NCBI GenBank assembly: GCA_964389095.1
Contig: CAYMEB010000035.1
Coordinates: 1-29,146 of the forward strand
Origin: JABFRJ01 sp964389095
GTDB lineage: Bacteria; Pseudomonadota; Alphaproteobacteria; Rhizobiales; Hyphomicrobiaceae
DNA length: 29,146 nt
Direction: 5' to 3'
The position numbers and the translations under genes are program-made. Within the stretch, counting starts at the first letter, position 1. Every line of letters starts with the position of its first letter. This document shows positions 7,511 to 16,258 of the stretch, piece after piece. The notes under the pieces were generated by a model. It saw only the letters and a list, made by a program, of their open reading frames with translations, did no database searches and was not told the DNA's origin.

Positions 7511-7978
7511 TCAGGCAGCTCGGGACTGCGAGCCGACGACCGTGCCGAGGGCCGCGATCAGACGCTCGGCGTCGGCGGCGTCGGTGGTGGCGTAGACGAG
7601 CGTCTCGCCGCGGGCGGTGATGATCTCGACCCGGTACATGCGGACCCGGGTGAGCCAAACGACATCGTGCAGCGCGCTCAAGCCGATGACCATGAATACC
7701 GCGGCAGCCGCCAGGAGGCGATATTGCCAATCGTGGCCGAGGACCCCGATCAGGAAAGCCGCGCCCAATCCAGCGAACACACCGAGAACGGCGAGGGCCG
7801 GCTTCCAGTCCTTCCCACCCGCGTCACTGGCCAGAAAGCCGCGAATTTCCGCTACCGGTATCGCACGTTCGGCGAGGCGCAGGGTCGCCCCGATGGCCGG
7901 CGTGCGGTCCTGGGCGACGAGTTCCCAGGTCGGCATCAGCCCGAACGGGCGACTGTGATGTGATGTCAGCGCGGCCAC
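7511..7978 (-). CDS. Small membrane protein, resembles DUF6232 family
   Basis: A 155-residue protein with two adjacent hydrophobic helices (about residues 61-79 and 87-103), separated by HDWQYR. They are flanked by a soluble N-terminal part and a C-terminal beta-alpha segment with VRMYRVEIITARGETLVYATTDAADAERLIAALG (in two pieces). This layout, with a hairpin of two membrane helices followed by a YRV-I-T-GE strand pair and a closing helix, resembles DUF6232 proteins. I hold that name only moderately. The first start is a GTG at 7978 with GGGGG five to six bases upstream; an ATG at 7936 is an alternative that removes 14 residues. It is divergent from the VWA gene with a 135-base spacer. Function unknown. 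Confidence 0.65.
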   Translation of the reverse strand: MAALTSHHSRPFGLMPTWELVAQDRTPAIGATLRLAERAIPVAEIRGFLASDAGGKDWKPALAVLGVFAGLGAAFLIGVLGHDWQYRLLAAAAVFMVIGLSALHDVVWLTRVRMYRVEIITARGETLVYATTDAADAERLIAALGTVVGSQSRAA

Positions 7979-8113
7979 AGCGCACCCCCGGCGGCAGAAG
8001 ACGCAGCTTGGCGCGGGGTGGGTTTACAGAACGTCAACACGGCGGGCCGCGCGGCCGGTGACGGCGGCGGCGGCTTGTGACAGAAGATGGGGAAACACCC
8101 TGAAGGGCGCTCG

Positions 8114-9295
8114 ATGTTCACCACCTTCTTCCACGAGCTCAAGTCCGCCAAGGTTCCTGTGACCTTGAAGGAATACCTGACACTGCTGGAGGCGCTCTCG
8201 GCCGACCTCGCCGACCAGCGGGTGGAGAATTTCTATTATCTTTCGCGCGCCTGCCTGGTGAAGGACGAGCGCCATCTCGACAAGTTCGACCAGGTGTTCG
8301 GGCACGTCTTCAAAGGGCTCGACCTGATGAGCGAGGCGGTCGAGCAGCGCGCCCAGATCCCCGAGGAATGGCTTCGCCTCGTCACCGAAAAGTTCCTGAC
8401 CGAAGAGGAGAAGAAGAAGCTCGAGGCCCTCGGGGGCTGGGAGAAGATCATGGAGGAGCTGAAAAAGCGCCTCGAGGAGCAGAAGGGCCGCCACCAGGGC
8501 GGTAACAAATGGATCGGCACGGGCGGCACCTCGCCCTACGGCGCGTACGGATACAATCCGGCCGGCGTCCGCATCGGGCAGAAGGAAAACCGGAACAATC
8601 GCGCGATCAAGGTGTGGGACAAGCGCGACTTCAAGGATCTCGACGATACGGTCGAGATCGGCACCCGCAACATCAAGGTCGCGCTGCGGCGGCTACGCAA
8701 GTTCGCGCGCGAAGGCGCGCACGAGGAACTCGATCTCGACGGCACCATCAAGGGGACGGCCAACAAGGGCTATCTCGACATCCACATGCGGCCGGAGCGG
8801 CGCAACACCGTGAAGGTGCTGATGTTCTACGACGTCGGCGGCTCGATGGACTGGCACATCAAGGCGGTCGAGGAACTGTTTTCGGCGGCCCGCACGGAGT
8901 TCAAGCACCTGGAGTTCTTCTATTTCCACAATTGCCTTTACGAGAGGGTGTGGAAGGACAACGCGCGACGCTGGAGCGAGACCACTCCGACCTGGAAGGT
9001 GCTGCACACTTATCCTTCCGACTACAAGGTCGTCTTCGTCGGCGACGCCAGCATGAGCCCGTACGAGATCACGGTGCCGGGCGGCTCGGTCGAGCACATG
9101 AACGAAGAGCCCGGTTCCCAATGGATGCGGCGCGTGACCGACATCTACCAGCACGCGGTCTGGCTCAATCCCGTGCCCGAAGAGCAGTGGAGCTGGACGC
9201 CCTCGATCCAGCTCATGCGCCAGCTCATGGACGACCGCATGTTCCCGCTCACCCTCGAAGGGCTCGACGGAGCGATGAAGGAGCTGATGCGATAA
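8114..9295 (+). CDS. CoxE-like VWA domain protein
   Basis: A 393-residue cytosolic protein of the VWA/CoxE-like type. The N-terminal half (1-130) is helical with a strongly charged segment (EEEKKKLEALGG, KKRLEEQKGR). A conserved middle block has GTGGTSPYGAYGYNPAG. The VWA domain starts near residue 235 with the metal site DVGGSMD at 240-246, a variant of DxSxS in which the second position is Gly. FFYFHNCLYERVWKD and VVFVGDASMSPYEI follow and fit the fold. Such proteins usually act with a MoxR-type AAA+ ATPase as a metal-insertion or chaperone pair; no MoxR gene lies in this window. The ATG at 8114 follows GAAGGG; an ATG at 8087 in frame is an alternative. It converges with uvrC. Confidence 0.85.
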   Translation: MFTTFFHELKSAKVPVTLKEYLTLLEALSADLADQRVENFYYLSRACLVKDERHLDKFDQVFGHVFKGLDLMSEAVEQRAQIPEEWLRLVTEKFLTEEEKKKLEALGGWEKIMEELKKRLEEQKGRHQGGNKWIGTGGTSPYGAYGYNPAGVRIGQKENRNNRAIKVWDKRDFKDLDDTVEIGTRNIKVALRRLRKFAREGAHEELDLDGTIKGTANKGYLDIHMRPERRNTVKVLMFYDVGGSMDWHIKAVEELFSAARTEFKHLEFFYFHNCLYERVWKDNARRWSETTPTWKVLHTYPSDYKVVFVGDASMSPYEITVPGGSVEHMNEEPGSQWMRRVTDIYQHAVWLNPVPEEQWSWTPSIQLMRQLMDDRMFPLTLEGLDGAMKELMR

Positions 9296-9304
9296 GGCCG
9301 CCGG

Positions 9305-9330
9305 GGAGCGGCACAGCCCTCATCCGCTCC
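9305..9330. terminator. Candidate bidirectional hairpin between VWA gene and uvrC
   Basis: GGAGCGG (9305-9311) and CCGCTCC (9324-9330) form a perfect 7-bp stem around a 12-base loop. It sits between two convergent genes and overlaps the last codons of uvrC. There is no T-run on either side, so intrinsic termination is only possible, not shown. Confidence 0.28.
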
Positions 9331-11341
9331 GCTCGTGGAAATGATCGTAGATCTTCTGGGCGAGTTCGGCGTTGATGCCTTTGACCGCGACGAGGTCGGC
9401 GACGCCGGCGCGCGAGACGGCCTTGGCCGAACCGAAGTGGGCGAGCAGAGCGCGCTTGCGCGTGGGGCCGATGCCGTCGATCTCGTCCAGAGGATTTGCG
9501 CCCAGGGCCTTGGCGCGCTTCTGGCGATGGGCGCCGATGGCGAAGCGATGGGCCTCGTCGCGCAGACGCTGGACGAAGTAAAGGACCGGATCGCGCGGCT
9601 CCAACATGAAGGAGCGTTCGCGGCCGAGAACATGGAAATGCTCACGGCCGGCGTCGCGGTCGGGCCCTTTCGCGACGCCGACAAGCGCGACCCCCGTGAC
9701 GCCGAGCTCTGCGACCACCGCCTGAGCGACGGCCAGTTGCCCCGGCCCGCCGTCGATGAGGACGAGATCCGGCCGATCGGGCAGATCCTCGGTGGCAGCC
9801 GCATCCTCGGCGGCACGATCCTCGGGATCGACCGCGGCCTCGTCCAGAACGCCGGGCTCGACCGTGCCGACATCGGGTTCGGATGCACCGGCGGGCGCCA
9901 GCGGCGCGTCAGGCTTCTCTTCCCCCGCGATCCGCTTGAAGCGGCGCGTGAGGACCTCCCGCATCATGGCGTAGTCGTCGCCGGGCGTCGTATCGTCGGA
10001 CTTGATGTTGAACTTGCGGTAGGCCTGCTTGGCGAAGCCCTGGGCTCCCGCGACGATCATCGCGCCGACGGCGCTCGAGCCCATGATGTGGCTGTTGTCG
10101 AAGACCTCGACACGACGCGGCACGCGCTCGAGCCCGAAGCGTTCCTTCAGGCCTTCGAGCAGGCGCAACTGCGAACTCGTCTCAGCGAGACGCCGTCCCA
10201 GCGCCTCGCGCGCGTTGGTCAGCGCATGGTCGACGAGACCAGACTTCGCGCCGCGCTGTGGCACCCGGATCTCGACCTTGCGGCCGGCCTTCGAGGAGAG
10301 CGCTTCCTCGAGAACGGCGTGGCTGGGAACCTCGTGGCTCATCAGCAGCAGCCGGGGGATCGGCTTGTCGTCGTAGAATTGGGCGACAAAGCTGTCGAGG
10401 ACCTCCTCGACGGGCAGCGAGCGATCGGCCTTGGGATAGTAGGCGCGGTTGCCCCAGTTCTGCCCCGTGCGGAAGAAGAAGACCTGGATGCAGGTCTGTC
10501 CGCCCTCTTGATGCGCGGCGAAGACGTCGGCTTCCTGGACGCCCTCGGGATTGATGGCCTGGTCGGCGGTTACATGGGCCAGCGCCCACAGGCGATTGCG
10601 GAACTTGGCGGCCTGCTCGTACTCCTGATTGCGCGCGGCCTCCTCCATCATCGCCTGGTACATGCGGCGGACATTCTGGCTCTCCCCACGCAAGAAGGCG
10701 ACCGCCTCGTCGACGAGACGGGCATAATCCCCGGGCTCGATCTCGCGCGTGCAGGGACCGGCACAACGCTTGATCTGGAAGAGCAGGCAGGGGCGGGTGC
10801 GGCTTTCGAAGATGCTGTCGGAACAAGAGCGCAGCAGGAAGGCGCGCTGGAGCATGTTGATCGTGCGGTTGACCGCGCCGGCATTGGCGAAGGGGCCGAA
10901 GTAGTCTCCCTTCGTCGAGCGCGCACCTCGGTGCTTGAGTATCTGCGGTGATGCGGTGTCGCGACGGATGAGGATGTAGGGAAACGACTTGTCGTCCCGC
11001 ATCAGCACGTTGAAGCGCGGGCGGAACCGCTTGATCAGATTGGCTTCGAGCAGCAGTGCCTCGGCCTCTGTACGGACCGTGACGAACTCCATGGTCGCGG
11101 TCTCGGAGATCATGCGTGCGATGCGGTTGGTGTGTCCGCCCAGACGGGCGTAGTTCGACACGCGGGCTTTCAGCGAGCGCGCCTTGCCGACGTAGATCAC
11201 CTCGCCTGCCGCATCGATCATGCGGTAGACGCCCGGCGAGCCGGGGAGCGTGCGCAAGTAGGATTGAATGACGGCGGTACCGGTCGGCGCCGGAGTTGCG
11301 GCGGCCGGCCCTGGCGCATCGTCTCGGGCATCGGAAGTCAT
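9320..11341 (-). CDS. uvrC: UvrABC system protein C (excinuclease subunit C)
   Basis: A 673-residue nucleotide excision repair nuclease that makes both incisions around a lesion after UvrA/UvrB recognition. Domains in order: GIY-YIG nuclease (about 30-110: PGVYRMIDAAGEVIYVGKA), a Cys-containing segment with RPCLLFQIKRCAGPC, the UVR motif that binds UvrB (about 205-245), the RNase H-like endonuclease (about 380-580, VEVFDNSHIMG and DLVLIDGGPGQL with its catalytic Asp), and a C-terminal helix-hairpin-helix pair (about 605-670, DEIDGIGPTRKRALLAHFGS). Odd feature: an acidic, Ala/Pro-rich insertion of roughly 48 residues (about 473-521) just before the DLVLIDGG strand. The ATG at 11341 has only a weak AGG ahead of it. 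It lies 48 bases after the TPR gene, same strand. Confidence 0.97.
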   Translation of the reverse strand: MTSDARDDAPGPAAATPAPTGTAVIQSYLRTLPGSPGVYRMIDAAGEVIYVGKARSLKARVSNYARLGGHTNRIARMISETATMEFVTVRTEAEALLLEANLIKRFRPRFNVLMRDDKSFPYILIRRDTASPQILKHRGARSTKGDYFGPFANAGAVNRTINMLQRAFLLRSCSDSIFESRTRPCLLFQIKRCAGPCTREIEPGDYARLVDEAVAFLRGESQNVRRMYQAMMEEAARNQEYEQAAKFRNRLWALAHVTADQAINPEGVQEADVFAAHQEGGQTCIQVFFFRTGQNWGNRAYYPKADRSLPVEEVLDSFVAQFYDDKPIPRLLLMSHEVPSHAVLEEALSSKAGRKVEIRVPQRGAKSGLVDHALTNAREALGRRLAETSSQLRLLEGLKERFGLERVPRRVEVFDNSHIMGSSAVGAMIVAGAQGFAKQAYRKFNIKSDDTTPGDDYAMMREVLTRRFKRIAGEEKPDAPLAPAGASEPDVGTVEPGVLDEAAVDPEDRAAEDAAATEDLPDRPDLVLIDGGPGQLAVAQAVVAELGVTGVALVGVAKGPDRDAGREHFHVLGRERSFMLEPRDPVLYFVQRLRDEAHRFAIGAHRQKRAKALGANPLDEIDGIGPTRKRALLAHFGSAKAVSRAGVADLVAVKGINAELAQKIYDHFHERSG

Positions 11342-11389
11342 GGCGCCTATGTATGGCGCGTCCTCGTCCCGGTCCAGCGGGCGATATGG

Positions 11390-14182
11390 TCAGCAACCGG
11401 CGAGCGCGCGAATTTCCGGCGTATTGGCGAGGCCCTTCAACGTGGCGCACGCGCCGACCGAGGAAGAGGCCGGCGGCGACGTGGCCGGCCGGCGGGCCAC
11501 CGGTGCCGGGGCCGGAGCAGCACGCTTGGGCTTGGCCCTCGGCGCGGGCTCGTCCGGTTCTTCCCGCGGAGCATCAGCCACACACCGTCCATTGCGCTCC
11601 CGCTCGCCGCGACCGCAATTGAGCGGACAGGCGCGTGTGCTGCGCGAGCGCAGGGCCGAGAGCGCCTCCGCCGTCGGGCCGTCCGAGGGAACTTCCGCCT
11701 TCGTGGCACGCATGAACTCACGCAGGCCATTGCGCACGTCATTGTCCCAGCTGCTGTTGCCGGGGAGGCCGGCCTCGCAGCCGACTCGAGCGAGTTCGCT
11801 GCGAATGGATCGGGTGAGTTCCTCGTTGCGGCGCGCCAGATCGGCGGCGGCGGCGATGCGCCGCGCCTCCTCTGCGGCGGCGGCCGCCGCCGCGACACGT
11901 TGTGCTTCGACGGCCTTGAGGGCCTCCTGCGCGCGGCGAAGCTCGTCGACGACCTTGCGCATCTCCTCCTCGCGCCTGGCCTGCTCGGCCTGACGGACGC
12001 GCTCCGCGGCGTCGATCTTCTTCTGTTCCGCGCGCCGGCGCGCTTCGGCAGCGCGCACCTGATCCTGCGCGGCCCGCGTTTCGATCATCGTCAGCCGAAC
12101 AGCCTCGTCGCGCTTGCCCGCCTGTGGGTCGAGTGGAGCAGGCGGTGTCGTCGCGCGGGCGGCTGTGACACGGGCCAGAGCCTCGGTCGCCCGCTTCGAG
12201 GCGGGAGCCAATTCAACGGCGCGCGTCAGATCGGCGAAGGCTTCTTCGATGCGGCCCGCGGCCTCGAAGACGTGTCCGCGCACGACATACCCCGACGATT
12301 CCTTGGGCTGCAGCGCTACGGCGCGGTCCGCGTCCGGCATCGCAGCCTCCGGCCGGCCGAGACGCAGGTAGGTCCAGCCACGCAGCGCATAGCGTTCTGC
12401 GTCCGTCGGATCGAGACCGATGGCGATGTCCAGATCGTTGACGGCGCGCTGGCGCTCACCCTTCCCGATGGCCGCCAGCGCGCGCATGGCGTAGGCCGAG
12501 GCAGCAACCGGATCGTGATCGATGACAGCTGTGAAGTCGGCGACAGCGCGCTCCCACTCCTTTCTGGCCAGAAGCGCTGTTCCGCGCCTGGTCAGCAACG
12601 GCACTGAGGACGGGTCCAGAACGAGGGCAGAATCGAGGGCAGCGACCGCGCCCGAAGTGTCGCCCACCGCGGTCAATGCCTCGGCCCGCCCGAGAAACGC
12701 CATGGCATGTTTCGGATGGGCGCGCGCGGCGTCGGCGTAGGCTGCCGCGGCCTGCTCGTTCATTCCGAGCGTCAGCAAGAGGTCGGCCCTCTGCATCAGA
12801 TACTCGAGGTCCTCCGGCGCGAACCGCACCGCGGTCTCGAAATCGGCGCGTGCGCGGAAACTGTCTCCGCCCGCGAGATGCGCTTTGCCACGAGCGAAGA
12901 CGGCCTCGGCGTTGCCTGGATCGAGGGCCAGCTGGGCGTCGTACTCGGTGATGGCCCGTGCCGTGTCACCGGCATCGAGCGCCAAACGCGCCCTCAGCGC
13001 CCGCGCGATCGGATGGGACGGCTCGAGTTGCAGGGCGGCGTCGAGGTCGGCAGCGGCGTGTTGCCGCTCGCCGCGCGCCATGCGGAGGCCCGCTCTGGCG
13101 ATCAACGGCTCGGCTGCCCGCGGCTGCAGGCGGACTGCTTCGTCGAGATCGGCGAGCGCACCTGTTGCATCGCCCGACTGCTGACGCAGGCTGCTCGACT
13201 CGAGCCTCACCTGTGCATCCCCGGGAGCGAGGCGGATCGCGGCTGCGTAGTCGGATATCGCTTCGGCATTGCGGCCCTTGCGCACGTAGGCTCGAGCCCG
13301 GGCGACGAGCGGCTCGGGATCCGAGGCCGAGGCGGCGACGACCGCGTCATAGTCGGCGATCGCCTTGTCGATGTCCCCCTTGGCCAGCGCGGCCTCTGCA
13401 CGGTTCATGCGCGCAGACAGGAACTGGGGATCGCGTTGCAGAGCCTGCTCGAAGTCGTCCATGGCTTCATCGAGCCGACCCGATGCCGCGCGGGCGAGGC
13501 CGCGCGCATTGTGGTACTCGGCCTCGCGAGGGTCGAGCCGAATTGCCGTCCCGAAATCCTCGATCGCGGCGGCGATCTCACCCTTGGCGAGCCGCGCCCG
13601 GCCGCGGCGGAGGTAGGCATCGGCGTCGTCACCGTCGAGTGCGATCAGCCGCTCATAATCGGCCAGCGCTCGTTGATGCTCTCCAAGAGCGAGCAGAAGA
13701 TCGCCGCGACGGGCCAGGGGATCATACGCGTCGGGCGCGGCCTTGACCGCCGCATCGAGGTCGGCGAGCGCGCGGTCGGTCTGCCCCTTGGCCATGAAGG
13801 CGGCACTACGTCCCCCCAGCGCCTGGGGGAGTTCGGGGGCCAGCTTGAGCGCCTCGGTATAGTCGAGAATGGCGCGGTCGTGATTGCGCCGATCAGGGTC
13901 CCGGGCGAAGTTGAAACTATCGGCACGGGAGGCGAAGGCCTGAGCGCGCTCGGCGGTCGTGCGGCGAGGATCGGAGATCAGCGCGGTGCAGGCATCGACA
14001 TCGCGCCGCTGGTGACAGAACCGGACGTCGTCCTCGTTGGAGGACGGTGCCTGCGCCTGCAACACTTGCGCAGGCATCTCGCCCGTGGCGCGCGGATTGA
14101 AGCGGGCTTCGGCTCCGGCGGCTAGCAGGCACGCCGCGACGACGGCAAAGCCTGCGACGCAACCCATTTCGCGCTTCGTCAT
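11390..14182 (-). CDS. Exported TPR-repeat protein with coiled coil and peptidoglycan-binding-like tail
   Basis: A 930-residue protein. A signal peptide (about 1-26, ending AGAEA) and a short N-terminal region with two Cys (FCHQRRDVDAC) lead into about 17 tetratricopeptide units (about 70-645), each closing on a Pro (LAPE, LDPR, LDPS and so on). Then comes an Ala/Glu/Arg coiled coil (about 685-785). Next is a module of about 80 residues starting IRSELARVGCEAG and closing with CPLNCGRGERERNGRC, which resembles the diverged peptidoglycan-binding-like tails of alphaproteobacterial exported proteins. A Pro/Ala linker and a final Cys pair end the protein. TPRs mediate protein contacts, so a periplasmic scaffold is likely. 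Upstream, 36 bases away on the same strand, is a secreted protein with a similar coiled coil and Cys clusters. Confidence 0.85.
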   Translation of the reverse strand: MTKREMGCVAGFAVVAACLLAAGAEARFNPRATGEMPAQVLQAQAPSSNEDDVRFCHQRRDVDACTALISDPRRTTAERAQAFASRADSFNFARDPDRRNHDRAILDYTEALKLAPELPQALGGRSAAFMAKGQTDRALADLDAAVKAAPDAYDPLARRGDLLLALGEHQRALADYERLIALDGDDADAYLRRGRARLAKGEIAAAIEDFGTAIRLDPREAEYHNARGLARAASGRLDEAMDDFEQALQRDPQFLSARMNRAEAALAKGDIDKAIADYDAVVAASASDPEPLVARARAYVRKGRNAEAISDYAAAIRLAPGDAQVRLESSSLRQQSGDATGALADLDEAVRLQPRAAEPLIARAGLRMARGERQHAAADLDAALQLEPSHPIARALRARLALDAGDTARAITEYDAQLALDPGNAEAVFARGKAHLAGGDSFRARADFETAVRFAPEDLEYLMQRADLLLTLGMNEQAAAAYADAARAHPKHAMAFLGRAEALTAVGDTSGAVAALDSALVLDPSSVPLLTRRGTALLARKEWERAVADFTAVIDHDPVAASAYAMRALAAIGKGERQRAVNDLDIAIGLDPTDAERYALRGWTYLRLGRPEAAMPDADRAVALQPKESSGYVVRGHVFEAAGRIEEAFADLTRAVELAPASKRATEALARVTAARATTPPAPLDPQAGKRDEAVRLTMIETRAAQDQVRAAEARRRAEQKKIDAAERVRQAEQARREEEMRKVVDELRRAQEALKAVEAQRVAAAAAAAEEARRIAAAADLARRNEELTRSIRSELARVGCEAGLPGNSSWDNDVRNGLREFMRATKAEVPSDGPTAEALSALRSRSTRACPLNCGRGERERNGRCVADAPREEPDEPAPRAKPKRAAPAPAPVARRPATSPPASSSVGACATLKGLANTPEIRALAGC

Positions 14183-14218
14183 GGCGCTACCTCGTCCGCT
14201 GTCGCGTCTGTGGCCAAC

Positions 14219-15985
14219 TCATTGCTCTTCGCCGTGGATCAACCGGTGGAGCCACTCACGATCGGGCGTGAGGCCGCTGTCGCGCGACACGCCGAGGACG
14301 TGGTTCACCGTCGGCAAACGGCAGCCACGCACGCCGCGGTTGTTGACGCTGGTGTCGACCCCGTGGATCTCGCATTCGTGCGGCCTGAGCCAATCGCGCT
14401 CACGCATCGGCCCTTGCTTGGCACCCGGACGATCATCGATGCAGTGCGCGATGGGAGCGCCGTCCGACAACCAATCCAGTTTCGATCGAGCCGTCCAACC
14501 GTCGGTGAAGCGGGTCTCTCCCTTGCACTCCTGCCAATCCATGAAGGGAAGGCCGTCCTCCCTGCTCTCCATCGCTTTCATCAGCCGGTCCTGGTTATCG
14601 ATCAACTCCTGCTGGCGTCCCATCTCGCAACCGATGCTCACCCGGAAAATTCGGTTCGGCGCCTCCGTCTGCCAGTCCGCACAGTTCCCAGTGGACGGCC
14701 GATCGTGGATCCTGGGATCGTAGTCCTCGGCTCTGTATGCACGGCCGGTGATCGTACCGGGGGCATATACCGAGATCAGAACCTGGTTTCGTCCGATCGT
14801 AACCGGCTTGCCGAAAGCGGGCCGGAAGACGATCGGCTCACCCTGGTTGTAAGGCTTGTCCGGTGACCAGCCGGCGGTCTCCGCGCAAGGCCACGGCCGA
14901 TTGTCCTGCCTCGTCCCACCGCTGCCGCCCGAAGAGACCCAGTCGCGGCTGGTGATCGTGCTCTCGTTGCGCCCGGCTCCCCTGGGGCAGGTCATTTCGG
15001 CAGGCCGCCAGGCGTCTGATCTTTGTGCGAGCCGCTTCTGGTCCTCCTCGTGCTTGCGTTTGCGCGCTTCGAGTTCCTCGATGCCGATCTTCTCACCAGC
15101 CACCCATTCCTGATCCTGGGGAGCGCGGTCCGCGCGCGGCTGCCCGGTTTCGGCGGACGGCGCGGCCTGGGCGGGGGGCGGCGCGATCATGCCGAACACG
15201 CCCCGGCTGGTCAGCGCATAACTCGCGTAGCTCCAATAATTCGTCTGCGTCGTGCGGATCGTGCGCTGCTCGTAGCGGTAGGTTGTGACGCGCGGCGACG
15301 TCGTCGTCGCCCGGGACGGCTCACCGACGTTCGGCATCTGATACTGCGGACTGGGCACGTTGCGCCTGGGATCGTAGACGCTCACGGTCGGCTGCGGTGT
15401 CCTCACGTCTGAACGATCCACGCCCGCACGCGGCTGTTGAACGACCCAGTTCTTGTGGACGTTGCCATAGAGGCGCTGATCGGCGCCACGACGCGCTTCC
15501 CGCCGTGTCTCGCGATTCGCCTGTACCGCAGCTTGACGTGCGCGCTCGAGTTCCTGACGTGCACGCTCTGCCTGGGCGCGCGCGGCCGCCGCCTGGCGCT
15601 CCATATCGGCCCGGATACGCTCGCGTTCGGCATTCAACTGACGTTCGCGTTCGGCCAGTTCCTGCTCCATGCGCCGCCGCATCTCGGGTCCTGGCTGGCA
15701 CTTATCGTTCGGAGCGCACTCGTAGCCGTCCTGACAATACTTGGTGACACGCGTGTTTCCGCGCATGAAGACGCGACAGACGACCCGTGCATCGTGACGT
15801 AACGAGAGGGTTCCGGCGTGTGCCGGTACCGAGGCGTCGACCGGCGGGGCAGCGGCAGCGATCCGCGAAACGCAGACCATCAGGAGGACGGTTCCGAGCG
15901 AAAGACTCCAGGAGCCGATCGAGCCGCGCTGCCGGCCACGTAAAATCCGGCGCCAAGGTTCCGGCCACAGGCAATCTCGCAACAT
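14219..15985 (-). CDS. Secreted Cys-containing coiled-coil protein, unknown family
   Basis: A 588-residue protein I do not recognise. With the start at 15985 there is a long basic n-region, then a hydrophobic core (about 26-40) and an Ala-rich cleavage zone near 43-46. A four-Cys cluster follows (C70, C84, C90, C96), then an Arg/Glu/Ala coiled coil (about 101-168). The central part is Tyr/Thr/Pro-rich and low in complexity. The C-terminal half has further Cys and Trp residues, with motifs such as YNQGEPIVFRPAF and YDPRIHDRPSTGNC. The chosen ATG has GGGAGG six bases ahead; ATGs at 16003 and 16030 are in frame but lack this. A promoter-like element lies at 16021-16049. The TPR gene follows 36 bases on, so the two likely form one transcript. 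Confidence 0.75.
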   Translation of the reverse strand: MLRDCLWPEPWRRILRGRQRGSIGSWSLSLGTVLLMVCVSRIAAAAPPVDASVPAHAGTLSLRHDARVVCRVFMRGNTRVTKYCQDGYECAPNDKCQPGPEMRRRMEQELAERERQLNAERERIRADMERQAAAARAQAERARQELERARQAAVQANRETRREARRGADQRLYGNVHKNWVVQQPRAGVDRSDVRTPQPTVSVYDPRRNVPSPQYQMPNVGEPSRATTTSPRVTTYRYEQRTIRTTQTNYWSYASYALTSRGVFGMIAPPPAQAAPSAETGQPRADRAPQDQEWVAGEKIGIEELEARKRKHEEDQKRLAQRSDAWRPAEMTCPRGAGRNESTITSRDWVSSGGSGGTRQDNRPWPCAETAGWSPDKPYNQGEPIVFRPAFGKPVTIGRNQVLISVYAPGTITGRAYRAEDYDPRIHDRPSTGNCADWQTEAPNRIFRVSIGCEMGRQQELIDNQDRLMKAMESREDGLPFMDWQECKGETRFTDGWTARSKLDWLSDGAPIAHCIDDRPGAKQGPMRERDWLRPHECEIHGVDTSVNNRGVRGCRLPTVNHVLGVSRDSGLTPDREWLHRLIHGEEQ

Positions 15986-16020
15986 GCGCAGCCTCCCTGC
16001 CATAGGGCTCGCAAGTCGGG

Positions 16021-16049
16021 ACGATTTCACCTGGACGGTGATGCGTCAA
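16021..16049 (-). promoter_or_regulatory. Putative promoter for the secreted protein/TPR genes
   Basis: On the minus strand, TTGACG (16049-16044, preceded by C as in the alphaproteobacterial CTTGAC type) is followed after 17 bases by AATCGT (16026-16021). It would place transcription start about 25-30 bases above the ATG at 15985. The -35 is good and the -10 is weak. Confidence 0.35.
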
Positions 16050-16258
16050 GCAATCGCTTACGCGTACGTCGCAGCCCCGGACGGGGTGAATCGATTCGTC
16101 CGTCGTCCGCTCGAGTGGCCCGCGGACGGGCCCGCCTGCTGGGGCGGCTCGTCGCGCAGTGCACCAGAAGTTCGGGTGCTCACCTGCAAGCGGCATGAGA
16201 AGCTTGCGATGCGGGCGGGGCACGTCACAGGCGGGCGTGCACGCGGCGTCCGGCCCGA

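Noticed and set aside
12707..14125. Plus-strand 472-codon frame opposite the TPR gene
   Set aside because: It mirrors the TPR codon pattern on the other strand; the minus frame has a signal peptide and about 17 TPR units.
16117..16132. Inverted repeat GGCCCG-CGGA-CGGGCC downstream of the transaldolase as a terminator
   Set aside because: The stem is only 6 bp, lacks a T-run and lies over 125 bases after the stop; such repeats are expected by chance at this GC.
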